Shown here piece by piece: positions 46,195 to 53,803 of a stretch of 64,000 bases of DNA (positions are counted from its first letter, which is position 1; each line of letters opens with the position of its first letter). The notes beneath the pieces are model-generated. The model was given only the letters and a program-made list of their open reading frames with translations. It made no database searches and was not told the origin of the DNA. A program made the translations under genes and the position numbers. The stretch is from Lachnospiraceae bacterium (GTDB lineage Bacteria > Bacillota > Clostridia > Lachnospirales > Lachnospiraceae). The stretch spans positions 186,001 to 250,000 of the forward strand of contig JAFVXW010000029.1 in assembly GCA_017500935.1 (NCBI GenBank), in the 5' to 3' direction.

Positions 46195-46222
46195 TTTACA
46201 AAATATAAAAATAGGATATAAT
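46195..46222 (+). promoter_or_regulatory. Promoter of the AbiL-like pair
   Basis: TTTACA (46195-46200), 16 bp, perfect TATAAT (46217-46222), 37 bp before the ATPase start. Confidence 0.7.
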
Positions 46223-46258
46223 AAAATATGAAAAGGAATAAAAGTGGAGGTGACGATT

Positions 46259-47482
46259 ATGTTATGCCAATTTACCGTAAAAAATTATAAAAGCATTAGA
46301 GATGAAGTGACTTTCGATATGCAGGCTGCGGCAATTTCTGAACACGAAGATAAAATAATTACAGATAGAGATGGAGAAACGTTTTTACCCGTTTCTGCAT
46401 TGTATGGACCTAATGGTGGGGGTAAATCAAATGTGTTGGAAGCTCTGCATACATTAGCAGCGAAAGTACTCCGTCCATTATATGCAACTGGCGATAATGA
46501 TGAGCGTGTCTTTCTTCAGAGGAAATTGATTATTGAACCTTTTGCTTTTTCGGAAGAAGCAAAAAGTGAACCGACAGAATTTGAAATCTTTTTCCGTACA
46601 GAGATGGCGGAATATAGATATATCCTGCACGTGAAACGTGATACTGTTGTTTATGAAAGTCTGGATCGAGTGAAGTTAGATACAGGAAGAAGATCAGCAT
46701 TGTTTGAGCGTGATACAGAAATTGCATTAAAAGGTGGATTTGCTAAGTTAAAGATTAGTGATGAATTATCATCTACATTGCCTCTGTTGTCATATCTTGG
46801 AATCACATATAAGAAGAATGAAATTGTAAAAGATGTTTTGGAATGGTTTGAATACGGAATTGATTTCCTGAATTATGGCAATCCAATAGAAGAACTTCGG
46901 ATGGCAGTATCCAATTCGGATGATGTAAAACAGTTGATGTTAGATATGATTCAGGAAATGGATTTAGATATTGTAGATTTCCGTGTAACTGAAGACGAAA
47001 ATGACAAAATAGACGTATATACAAAACATCGGGTAGAAGGATATGAAACGGAACTGAATTTGCTGGAAGAATCCAGTGGTACCAAGAAGTTATTTGGATT
47101 AATGCCTTTTATTGCTGCAAGTTTATTAAATGGAACTGTTCTGGTGATTGATGAATTGGATGCTAAAATACATCCGGTATTGTTACGGCATATTATTATG
47201 ATGTTCAGTGATATGGCGATCAACAAGAAAAAAGCACAGTTGATATTTACATCCCATGATTTATCTACTATGAACAGTGAAGTGTTCCGTAGAGATGAAA
47301 TTTGGTTTGTGGCGAAAGGAAATGCTCAGAATTCTAAGATATATTCCCTTGTAGAGTTTAAAAATGAAAAGGGAGAGTCTGTTCGCAAGGATGCAAAATT
47401 CGATAAACAGTATCTTGAAGGAAAGTATGGGGCGGATCCATACCTGAGAAGAATTATAGATTGGGGGAAAGTTAATGCCTAA
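46259..47482 (+). CDS. OLD/AbiLi-type AAA15 ATPase (abortive-infection pair, gene 1)
   Basis: A 407-residue ABC-type ATPase of the AAA15 class. The N terminus MLCQFTVKNYKSIRDEVTF is typical of RloA/AbiLi/OLD proteins. Walker A is YGPNGGGKSN, the signature is EESSGTKKL, Walker B is VLVIDELD and the switch His is in TSHD. The ATG at 46259 has GGAGG upstream; an in-frame GTG at 46244 lies before that site. Its end overlaps the RloB-like gene by 8 bp. Two-gene AAA15 plus RloB systems (lactococcal AbiL) block phage; this looks like one. Confidence 0.88.
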   Translation: MLCQFTVKNYKSIRDEVTFDMQAAAISEHEDKIITDRDGETFLPVSALYGPNGGGKSNVLEALHTLAAKVLRPLYATGDNDERVFLQRKLIIEPFAFSEEAKSEPTEFEIFFRTEMAEYRYILHVKRDTVVYESLDRVKLDTGRRSALFERDTEIALKGGFAKLKISDELSSTLPLLSYLGITYKKNEIVKDVLEWFEYGIDFLNYGNPIEELRMAVSNSDDVKQLMLDMIQEMDLDIVDFRVTEDENDKIDVYTKHRVEGYETELNLLEESSGTKKLFGLMPFIAASLLNGTVLVIDELDAKIHPVLLRHIIMMFSDMAINKKKAQLIFTSHDLSTMNSEVFRRDEIWFVAKGNAQNSKIYSLVEFKNEKGESVRKDAKFDKQYLEGKYGADPYLRRIIDWGKVNA

Positions 47483-48170
47483 AAAAGCAGAAATGGAGAA
47501 GTGGAAAAAGAAGCGCCGCCAGGAGCATCTGGAATTAAAGAAATACCGCTACTATATATTCTGCGAAGGCCAGCAGACAGAACCTCAATATTTTGCAGGA
47601 TTTAAAAAGCTCATAGAAGAAAATCCAGTGTATAAGGACATGGTTCTGATTGGGATAGAACCTTGTCAGGCGGAAACCATGCGTGTAATTGGTATGGCAG
47701 AGGAATATGTGAGAAAAAATAAAATAAAAAAGGGACAAATTTGGTGCGTTTATGATAAGGATAGCTTTCCTCCGGAACGCTTTAATGGAGTTGTAGAACG
47801 GGCTGAGAGTTTGAATAAAGAGAATCCTGAACTGCAGTATCACACCGCATGGAGTAATGAGTGCATTGAGTTCTGGTTTCTGTTGCATTTTGCCTACTAT
47901 ACTGCAAATAATCATCGATCAGAGTATATTTCTTTTCTGAATAATAAGTTCAGAGAATTAGGAATCGGGAAATATCAGAAGAATATGAAGAACATTTTTG
48001 AGATTCTGATGGATAAAGGTAATCCAAAGGTGGCAATTCGGTACGCAAAGAGGATATATAAAGAAGGGGAATATAGAACGCCAACTGAAATTGCTCCGGG
48101 GACGAAGGTGTATGAGTTGGTTGAGGAACTGGCGAAGTATTTGCCGGAGGAAGTGAAAACAAGGTTTTAA
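47475..48170 (+). CDS. RloB/AbiLii-type effector with Toprim-like motifs (gene 2)
   Basis: A 231-residue RloB-family protein. Toprim-like residues are visible: a Glu in YIFCEGQQTEPQYFAGF, a DxD in WCVYDKDSFPP, and a CIEFWFLLHF motif later. An N-terminal Lys/Arg-rich segment KKRRQEHLELKKY precedes the fold. In PARIS and AbiL-type pairs the partner effector is a nuclease held in check by the ATPase; the same is inferred here. Start overlaps the ATPase stop. Confidence 0.88.
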   Translation: MPKKAEMEKWKKKRRQEHLELKKYRYYIFCEGQQTEPQYFAGFKKLIEENPVYKDMVLIGIEPCQAETMRVIGMAEEYVRKNKIKKGQIWCVYDKDSFPPERFNGVVERAESLNKENPELQYHTAWSNECIEFWFLLHFAYYTANNHRSEYISFLNNKFRELGIGKYQKNMKNIFEILMDKGNPKVAIRYAKRIYKEGEYRTPTEIAPGTKVYELVEELAKYLPEEVKTRF

Positions 48171-48218
48171 CGGAAACATCTGTGATAATAAGGCTAAAAT
48201 AAGGAGGGGTAAGGTATT

Positions 48219-49052
48219 ATGATTGAGTATACAAAAGATATTGTGATGAAAATGTGTAATGATCCATTATTGCTTGGAGTGCTGGCTATATTAAGTATTG
48301 TGATTTCGATAGTGGGAATAATTCCAGCTTTTAGAGGAAGAAGATTATCGTACAGAAGGTTAGATTTCCCTTTTTTGAAAGCCTCTTTTGGTAGTGATGC
48401 TCTTAAAAAAGTGTTTGTGGAACCAATAGGGCAAATAGCAGGTGTAGAGTTTGCAATTTGGAATAGTGGAAGAAAATACATTAATTGTAGTGATATGGCA
48501 AGAAAGGAACCACTGCGGATAGTTGCACTAAATGGTAGCAAAATTTTACAGGGGGAATTGTCATATTCATCATGTGAATATTGTGATGTGAATTGTATCA
48601 TTAATGAGAATCAAAAAGAAATATTGATTGATTTTGATTATTTAGAATGCGAAGAAGGTTGTATTGTAAATGTAGTTTATGAAGGTAATAAAGAAGATAT
48701 TAAGGTGTTGGGAGTTATAAGGGGAAAAAAGCAAATAGAGGATTCGCAGTCTGTAATGGAATGTTTCAAACGAAACAAGATAATTTATAAAGTGTTAACA
48801 TCCAAGGCGTTTAGTTGGATAGTAATTTTCTTTTGCTATTTTATGTGCCCAGTAGCATTCTTGCAGTCGGGAAATTTTTGGGCTATAGAAAACAATTTTT
48901 TTGATATTCCAAATACATTAGGTGGAAGAATAGTTGATTTCATTGTAATGGGACTTTTAATATTGTTTTCGATAGGGGTCTCGATACCGTTTGCTATGCG
49001 TTTGTTTAAACCTAGATTTCCAAAGGATTTAGAGTCTCACTTTGGAAAATAG
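48219..49052 (+). CDS. Membrane protein of unknown function next to the defence pair
   Basis: 277 residues with an N-terminal membrane segment (about 17-37) and two near the C terminus (about 200-220 and 242-265). Between the first and second is a beta-rich domain of about 140 residues: LSYRRLDFPFLK, VEFAIWNSGRKYINCSDMAR, EPLRIVAL, and ILIDFDYLE. Similar beta-domain membrane proteins are widespread with no known role. It lies 48 bp after the RloB gene on the same strand, so it may be an associated sensor or effector. Confidence 0.75.
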   Translation: MIEYTKDIVMKMCNDPLLLGVLAILSIVISIVGIIPAFRGRRLSYRRLDFPFLKASFGSDALKKVFVEPIGQIAGVEFAIWNSGRKYINCSDMARKEPLRIVALNGSKILQGELSYSSCEYCDVNCIINENQKEILIDFDYLECEEGCIVNVVYEGNKEDIKVLGVIRGKKQIEDSQSVMECFKRNKIIYKVLTSKAFSWIVIFFCYFMCPVAFLQSGNFWAIENNFFDIPNTLGGRIVDFIVMGLLILFSIGVSIPFAMRLFKPRFPKDLESHFGK

Positions 49053-49112
49053 TTAACTAAAGGTGATTTTTATACACTTTTCTCAATTTTCTAGGAGGAA
49101 AACCAAGTGTTC

Positions 49113-49157
49113 AACCAAGGCATTATTGAATGATTTCGATAATGCCTTGGTTTTCTG
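49113..49157 (+). terminator. Rho-independent terminator
   Basis: 14-bp perfect stem AACCAAGGCATTAT with 49139-49152, then TTCTG; ends the defence block. Confidence 0.75.
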
Positions 49158-49185
49158 TTTACAATCCCCTATTTCACGATATAAT
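49158..49185 (+). promoter_or_regulatory. Promoter of the serine recombinase
   Basis: TTTACA (49158-49163), 16 bp, perfect TATAAT (49180-49185). It is a vegetative-type promoter, and no SigE/SigK-type sequence is evident. Confidence 0.65.
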
Positions 49186-49219
49186 AAAGATGTAACAGAA
49201 CAATAAAGATATAACAGAA
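49183..49219 (+). repeat. Tandem 18-bp repeats at the recombinase promoter
   Basis: AATAAAGATGTAACAGAA (49183-49200) recurs at 49202-49219 with one mismatch, period 19 bp, covering the start of transcription. Possible binding sites for the recombinase itself or a regulator. Confidence 0.5.
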
Positions 49220-49231
49220 AGGTATCCATAT

Positions 49232-50854
49232 ATGAACATCGCAGCATACTGCCGTGTCTCCACCGACACAGCCGATCAGTTAAACAGTCTGGAAGCGCAG
49301 AAAGAGTTTTCCTCCGAATATACAAAACGCACCGGTGACATCTTAGTTAAATTATATGCAGATGAGGGCATTTCCGGAACCAAAATCAAAAATCGTAAGG
49401 AATTTCTTCGCATGATGGCAGATGCGGAGAAGGGATTATTTGATATGGTGGTGGTAAAAGATATTTCCCGTTTCGCCAGAAATACAGTGGATCTGCTGCA
49501 GAATGTCCGTAAATTAAAGGCTCTTGGCATTGAAACCCAGTTCCTGACAGCCAACATGACCAGTATGGGCAACAGCGAATTTGTTCTGACCATTTTTGGA
49601 GCATTAGCCCAGGAAGAAAGCGCCAATACCTCCAAGCGTGTGAAGTTTGGGAAGAAAATGAATGCAGAAAAAGGGCGGGTTCCCAACATTGTATATGGTT
49701 ATGACAAAACAATCGGAGATTATTTCAATTTGGAAATCAATGAGGAAGAGGCGAAGGTTGTAAGACAAATTTATGAATGGTACATAAGAGACGGACATGG
49801 TGCCCTGAAGATTGCGAACATGCTCAATGAAAAAGGCTATAAGACAAAGCGCAACTGTAAGTGGAGCCAGAATGCCATTTGTCGTATCCTGACCAATGAG
49901 ATTTATACAGGAAAGATCATTAACGGAAAACAGGAAGTAAGCGATTTCCTGACAGGACAGAGAAAAGAGAAAGATGAAACAGAATGGTATGTGGTGGAAC
50001 GTCCGGAAATCAGAATTATTGATGATGAATCTTTTGAACGGGCACAGGAGATCATGCACGGGCGGTATGATGCGTTCAAACTTACCCATGAACGGGAAAG
50101 CAATAAATATTTGTTTTCAACGCTGATTAAATGTAAGGAGTGTGGATGGTCTTTCCGCAGAACAGTTCGTACCTACAAGAATACGTATGTGCGTTGGGTT
50201 TGTTCCGGCAGAAACGGAAAAGGGGCAGACAGCTGTCCCAACAAAACAACAGTAGATGAAGAGGAACTGATCGAAGTTCTGCAGGAATATTTTGCAAATG
50301 TATTGAAGCAGAAGAAAAAGGTTATCAATTATGTAGTGAATGAATTTCAGCGGGTTTATAAAGCGAAGGACGAAAATCTGGAATACGAAAAGGAACTGAA
50401 CGTACAGCTTACTAAACTGAAAAAATCCCGTGAAAAATATATGGATATGTATACCGATGATCTGATTTCCAGAGAGGAATTAAATGAAAGAATCGGTGGA
50501 ATGCGTAAGGAAATCGAGCGTCTGGAAAATGAACTGAAAATGGTGTCTTATCATCTGACCAAAGGCAATCAATTGGAAGCAATCCTGAATAATACCTTTA
50601 AAACCATCGAAGATATTACGGATGTACATCAGATGACGAATATACAGTTGAAGAAACTGATTCAGAAGATTGAAGTGGATAAAGATGGAAATGTGGATAT
50701 TTATCTGCGTTTGCTGGGAGATTTGGGATTGGATGAGACCATACTGATAGAGGATGCTCCTGGCAGTAATCACAATGATACTTGTGAAGAGGAGGGTATT
50801 GGATTTGAAATAAACACTGTCAAAACCGTTCCAAATGGTAACGACCACACATAA
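49232..50854 (+). CDS. Large serine recombinase of the element
   Basis: A 540-residue recombinase. The catalytic Ser10 is in AAYCRVSTD; the resolvase domain (about 1-150) has DMVVVKDISRFARN. The recombinase domain (about 160-270) and a zinc ribbon (CKECGWSF ... CSG ... SCPN) follow, then a coiled coil (about 375-440). It resembles TnpX/SpoIVCA-type recombinases. Its TAA stop (50852-50854) spans the right junction, so after excision the gene would lose this stop and gain 14 codons. It is the likely integrase and excisionase of the element. Confidence 0.93.
   Translation: MNIAAYCRVSTDTADQLNSLEAQKEFSSEYTKRTGDILVKLYADEGISGTKIKNRKEFLRMMADAEKGLFDMVVVKDISRFARNTVDLLQNVRKLKALGIETQFLTANMTSMGNSEFVLTIFGALAQEESANTSKRVKFGKKMNAEKGRVPNIVYGYDKTIGDYFNLEINEEEAKVVRQIYEWYIRDGHGALKIANMLNEKGYKTKRNCKWSQNAICRILTNEIYTGKIINGKQEVSDFLTGQRKEKDETEWYVVERPEIRIIDDESFERAQEIMHGRYDAFKLTHERESNKYLFSTLIKCKECGWSFRRTVRTYKNTYVRWVCSGRNGKGADSCPNKTTVDEEELIEVLQEYFANVLKQKKKVINYVVNEFQRVYKAKDENLEYEKELNVQLTKLKKSREKYMDMYTDDLISREELNERIGGMRKEIERLENELKMVSYHLTKGNQLEAILNNTFKTIEDITDVHQMTNIQLKKLIQKIEVDKDGNVDIYLRLLGDLGLDETILIEDAPGSNHNDTCEEEGIGFEINTVKTVPNGNDHT
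50821..50833 (-). repeat. Right recombinase-arm repeat
   Basis: CAAAACCGTTCCA, the exact inverse of 32092-32104, 15 bp from the right ACAT core. It lies within the last codons of the recombinase gene. Confidence 0.75.
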
Positions 50855-51002
50855 AGACATCACCGAGCGCTTGGAATCCATCAATCCATCCTTAGCCCGG
50901 CAGGCCAGAACCGTGTTGGATGTTAACAAATCCGAACGTCACATCCGCGGCGGTCTGGCGACCAGAGAAAAATATCTGCATCACAGTGCAAAAACGATGT
51001 GA
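50853..51002 (+). pseudogene. spoIIID: spoIIID, 3' portion
   Basis: The frame reads KDITERLESINPSLARQART, then VLDVNKSERHIRGGLATREK and YLHHSAKTM, stop 51000-51002. This is the C-terminal half of SpoIIID, including the HIRGG motif. It continues in frame from codon 38 of the 5' portion after removal of the element. A local ATG at 50835 could start a 55-residue fragment, but has no clear ribosome site and lacks the HTH. Confidence 0.9.
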
Positions 51003-51011
51003 AAAGCAGCA

Positions 51012-51041
51012 TTGCTTCCCGGGAGAACACGATTGTATAAT
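51012..51041 (+). promoter_or_regulatory. Promoter of the sialidase
   Basis: TTGCTT (51012-51017), 18 bp, TATAAT (51036-51041), 47 bp before the ATG. Confidence 0.55.
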
Positions 51042-51087
51042 TATAATATAGAGATAAAACTATTCATTTCATCCGGGAGGAAGATCT

Positions 51088-52269
51088 ATGTACATGCAGG
51101 AAAAATTGCTGTTTGCGTCCCAGGGACGTTCCAATTACAGAATCCCCAGTATTGTGGCAGACCGTCACGGGAATGTATTTGCGTTCTGCAATGACAGAAA
51201 GGACGGACTGGAGGATCATGCGCAGGAGGTAGCGCTGGTCTGTGCCAGAAAACCGTATCAGAAGGAATGGGAAACCGTGCAGATCGTGGATGCAGTGGAA
51301 GGCTGGGCCTGCAGCATGGGAAGTGCTGTTTATGATGCAGATACCGATGTGGTGATGTGTTCGGCCCGAAGGATTCCCACAACCCGGGACGAATTTAAGG
51401 CATATACAAAAGAGGAAGCAGAATCCATTGAATCTCAGGCGGCAAAAAAGGCGCAGGAACTGGGAATCCGGAGAGGACCGGTTTTGTTGTACTCAAAAGA
51501 TCAGGGAGAAAGCTGGCAGGAGCGGGCATTGGAAATTGCGCCGGCAGAGCATATACACTGGGATGGGACTAAAGCGCTCATTCAGGGAAGCTGTCACGGT
51601 TCTGCGCATGGCATACAGTTAAAAAACAGCAGATATAAAGGGCGTCTTTTATGTCCGTCCCGCATTCAGATCGGTGAATACAGTGATTGGGAAGGGCTGC
51701 GTAAATGTGTTTACAACAATGCCATTTACAGTGATGACCATGGAATGACGTGGAAAGCTAGTATGCCGGTACAGCTGGCAACCGGTGAAGGAACACTGAT
51801 TGAGGACGGTGAAGGAAATATTCTGTATAATTCCAGAGCTTATTTTCAGGATCAGAAGCGCTATCTTGCCTCAAGCACAGACGGCGGCGAGACTTTCGGA
51901 GAATTCCGTACAGACTCTTTTTTGCAGGAAGAAAAATATATTGGCTGCAATGCTTCATTTCTTCGCGTGGAGCGGGCAATGATTCGGGATGCCTCTCTTT
52001 TGCCTTCCGGCGCAGATTCTGTTACATTGTTTGTAAATCCCAGATCCGCGGCTCGTGAAAATATGACCGTATGCTACAGCTTTGACAGCGGGAAAACCTG
52101 GACCGGAACAAAATGTATCTATGAAGGCGCCTGCGCCTATTCCAGTCTGGATTTTAACGAGGCAGATCAGAAGTTTTACCTGCTGTATGAAAAAGGGATT
52201 TCTTCCCCGTATGAACACGGAATAGCGGCAGCAGAATTTGATCTGGAGTGGATTTTAAACGGCAGGTAA
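51088..52269 (+). CDS. Sialidase-family (BNR repeat) hydrolase, intracellular
   Basis: A 393-residue six-bladed beta-propeller. The RIP motif is in SNYRIPSIVADRHG; Asp boxes are SKDQGESW, SDDHGMTW, STDGGETF and SFDSGKTW. The acidic GEGTLIEDGEG and the C-terminal AYSSLDF region hold candidate catalytic Glu and Tyr. It has no signal peptide, so it would act on imported sialyl-oligosaccharides. AGGAAG precedes the ATG. GH33 is likely; acting on another nonulosonic acid is possible given the nearby pse genes. Confidence 0.88.
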   Translation: MYMQEKLLFASQGRSNYRIPSIVADRHGNVFAFCNDRKDGLEDHAQEVALVCARKPYQKEWETVQIVDAVEGWACSMGSAVYDADTDVVMCSARRIPTTRDEFKAYTKEEAESIESQAAKKAQELGIRRGPVLLYSKDQGESWQERALEIAPAEHIHWDGTKALIQGSCHGSAHGIQLKNSRYKGRLLCPSRIQIGEYSDWEGLRKCVYNNAIYSDDHGMTWKASMPVQLATGEGTLIEDGEGNILYNSRAYFQDQKRYLASSTDGGETFGEFRTDSFLQEEKYIGCNASFLRVERAMIRDASLLPSGADSVTLFVNPRSAARENMTVCYSFDSGKTWTGTKCIYEGACAYSSLDFNEADQKFYLLYEKGISSPYEHGIAAAEFDLEWILNGR

Positions 52270-52315
52270 AACGGGGGAGAAAACGCCCATAACGGGAGCA
52301 GATCAAAAGTACGCA

Positions 52316-52344
52316 TTGCGGGAAATCGGTAAGTATAGTATGAT
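52316..52344 (+). promoter_or_regulatory. Promoter of the glycosyltransferase operon
   Basis: TTGCGG (52316-52321), 17 bp, TATGAT (52339-52344). A hairpin AGGCAGC/GCTGCCT lies further down in the leader. Confidence 0.6.
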
Positions 52345-52444
52345 GGTATCGTAAAGGATGAACGCGGCAGGCAGCTGATACTAAGCTGCCTATTTCCTGT
52401 ATCATCGTTTTGCGAATACCAACATACAGAAGGTATCACGGATT

Positions 52445-53803
52445 ATGCGTATGGATAATAAAAAATTCAATTTCAGACTGGCATGTATTATGGGCGTCGG
52501 AGGATTGCTCCGGTTTTTTTACGTCCTTTTTTCTACTATATATGAAAGACAGTACGATATAGGAATGATTGATCTTGACGCCGGACACACGGTATCCGGC
52601 GGGCATCTGGCCTATATCCAGTATCTGTACCACAACTGGCATTTGCCGGATATGGATCCCACCACAGTATATCAGTTTCATCATCCGCCGCTGCATCATT
52701 ATGTCTGTGCTGCATGGATGAAGTTTTGTTCTGTGTTTATCAAAAACACGGATATACTGGAAGAATCCATTCAGGCTGTGCCTTTTTTATGTTCTTTGCT
52801 GATTTTGTGGGTGCTTTATCTGATCGTAAAGCAGTTTGCACTGACAGACAAAACCAAACTTTTTGTGATGGCTTTATTCTGCGTGCATCCTTCTTTGATC
52901 CTGCTGTCGGGCAGTGTCAATAATGACGCTATGGCTTTGCTGTTTACCCTGCTGACGGTGTATACCACAATGGTCTGGTGCCGGACAAAGACCCTGGTAT
53001 CTCTTATGGGAATTGCCCTGTCCATTGCCCTTGGTATGTGTACCAAGCAGAATGTGGCGGAAATGGCGTTTCCGGTTGCTGCGGTATTTCTGTATGAGTT
53101 GATCAAAGAATGGAAAAAAAGCGGATTCCCGGCAAAGCGAATCGGTCATTTTGCGGTTTTCGGACTGGTATCCATACCGCTTGGCATGAGTTTCTATGTC
53201 AGAAATCTGATCAAATACAACACTCCTCTGGTCTGGGTATATGAACTGGCAGAGGATTCCTGGCAGTATACCGGTCATATACCGGTGATAAACCGCTTTT
53301 TGTGGCCGGTTCCGACAGAACTGGTGGATAATCTGACTCATTTCAGGATTGGCTGCGGATATAATGTATGGATGCAGATCATCCGTACTTCTGTGCTTGG
53401 CGAGTGGGATATGGACGGTGTAGGCAGGAGCGTAAAGCTTCTGGCAGTGGTTTTGATGCTGTTTGGCGCATTGCTTGCTGCCTGGTCGCTTGCTGTCTTT
53501 GTGGATGTTTTTGTGCTTCGATGTAAAAAATACAGCATTGCAATGCCGAATCGGATCCTGTTTTTAGGCGGTTATGTCGTAAATATGCTGTTTTATCTTG
53601 TGTTTGCGTATCGCTATCCGCAGGAGTGCAGTATGCATTTCCGTTATATTGAGATCACACTTCTGTTTCCGGCAGTCGCCCTTGGGTTCTGGCTGCAGGG
53701 TACAGACAAAACGTGGATGAGATGGGGGGCAGGTCTTTTGCTTGCAGCATTTGCTGTGTGCAGCGCATGTATGACCATTGTCTGGGGAGTGACGGCAGGA
53801 TGA
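52445..53803 (+). CDS. GT39-like (PMT/ArnT-type) membrane glycosyltransferase
   Basis: A 452-residue polytopic protein with about 11 membrane segments. The first extracytoplasmic loop carries an Asp-rich DIGMIDLDAGHTVSGGHLAY, like the DE-type motif of GT-C enzymes, and QFHHPPLHHYV. It transfers a sugar from a lipid carrier to a protein or glycan acceptor. Its stop overlaps the next start (ATGA). Confidence 0.85.
   Translation: MRMDNKKFNFRLACIMGVGGLLRFFYVLFSTIYERQYDIGMIDLDAGHTVSGGHLAYIQYLYHNWHLPDMDPTTVYQFHHPPLHHYVCAAWMKFCSVFIKNTDILEESIQAVPFLCSLLILWVLYLIVKQFALTDKTKLFVMALFCVHPSLILLSGSVNNDAMALLFTLLTVYTTMVWCRTKTLVSLMGIALSIALGMCTKQNVAEMAFPVAAVFLYELIKEWKKSGFPAKRIGHFAVFGLVSIPLGMSFYVRNLIKYNTPLVWVYELAEDSWQYTGHIPVINRFLWPVPTELVDNLTHFRIGCGYNVWMQIIRTSVLGEWDMDGVGRSVKLLAVVLMLFGALLAAWSLAVFVDVFVLRCKKYSIAMPNRILFLGGYVVNMLFYLVFAYRYPQECSMHFRYIEITLLFPAVALGFWLQGTDKTWMRWGAGLLLAAFAVCSACMTIVWGVTAG

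Larger units (their letters stand above)
32073..50852 (+). mobile_element. 18.8-kb skin-like integrated element within spoIIID
   Basis: The boundaries are the two ACAT copies at 32073-32076 and 50849-50852, giving a repeat unit of 18,776 bp. Joining the flanks at ACAT restores an in-frame 87-residue SpoIIID. Just inside each end is the same 13-bp sequence in inverted orientation (TGGAACGGTTTTG 32092-32104; its complement 50821-50833), each exactly 15 bp from ACAT. A large serine recombinase gene is the last gene. All genes run in the spoIIID direction, and the DNA is visibly richer in A+T than the flanks. No relaxase or conjugation genes were found, so it resembles a mobilisable or skin-type element rather than a full conjugative element. 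Confidence 0.88.

Noticed and set aside
32073-50852. Full conjugative element or prophage
   Set aside because: No relaxase, coupling protein, type IV secretion, capsid, tail or lysis genes were found between the junctions.
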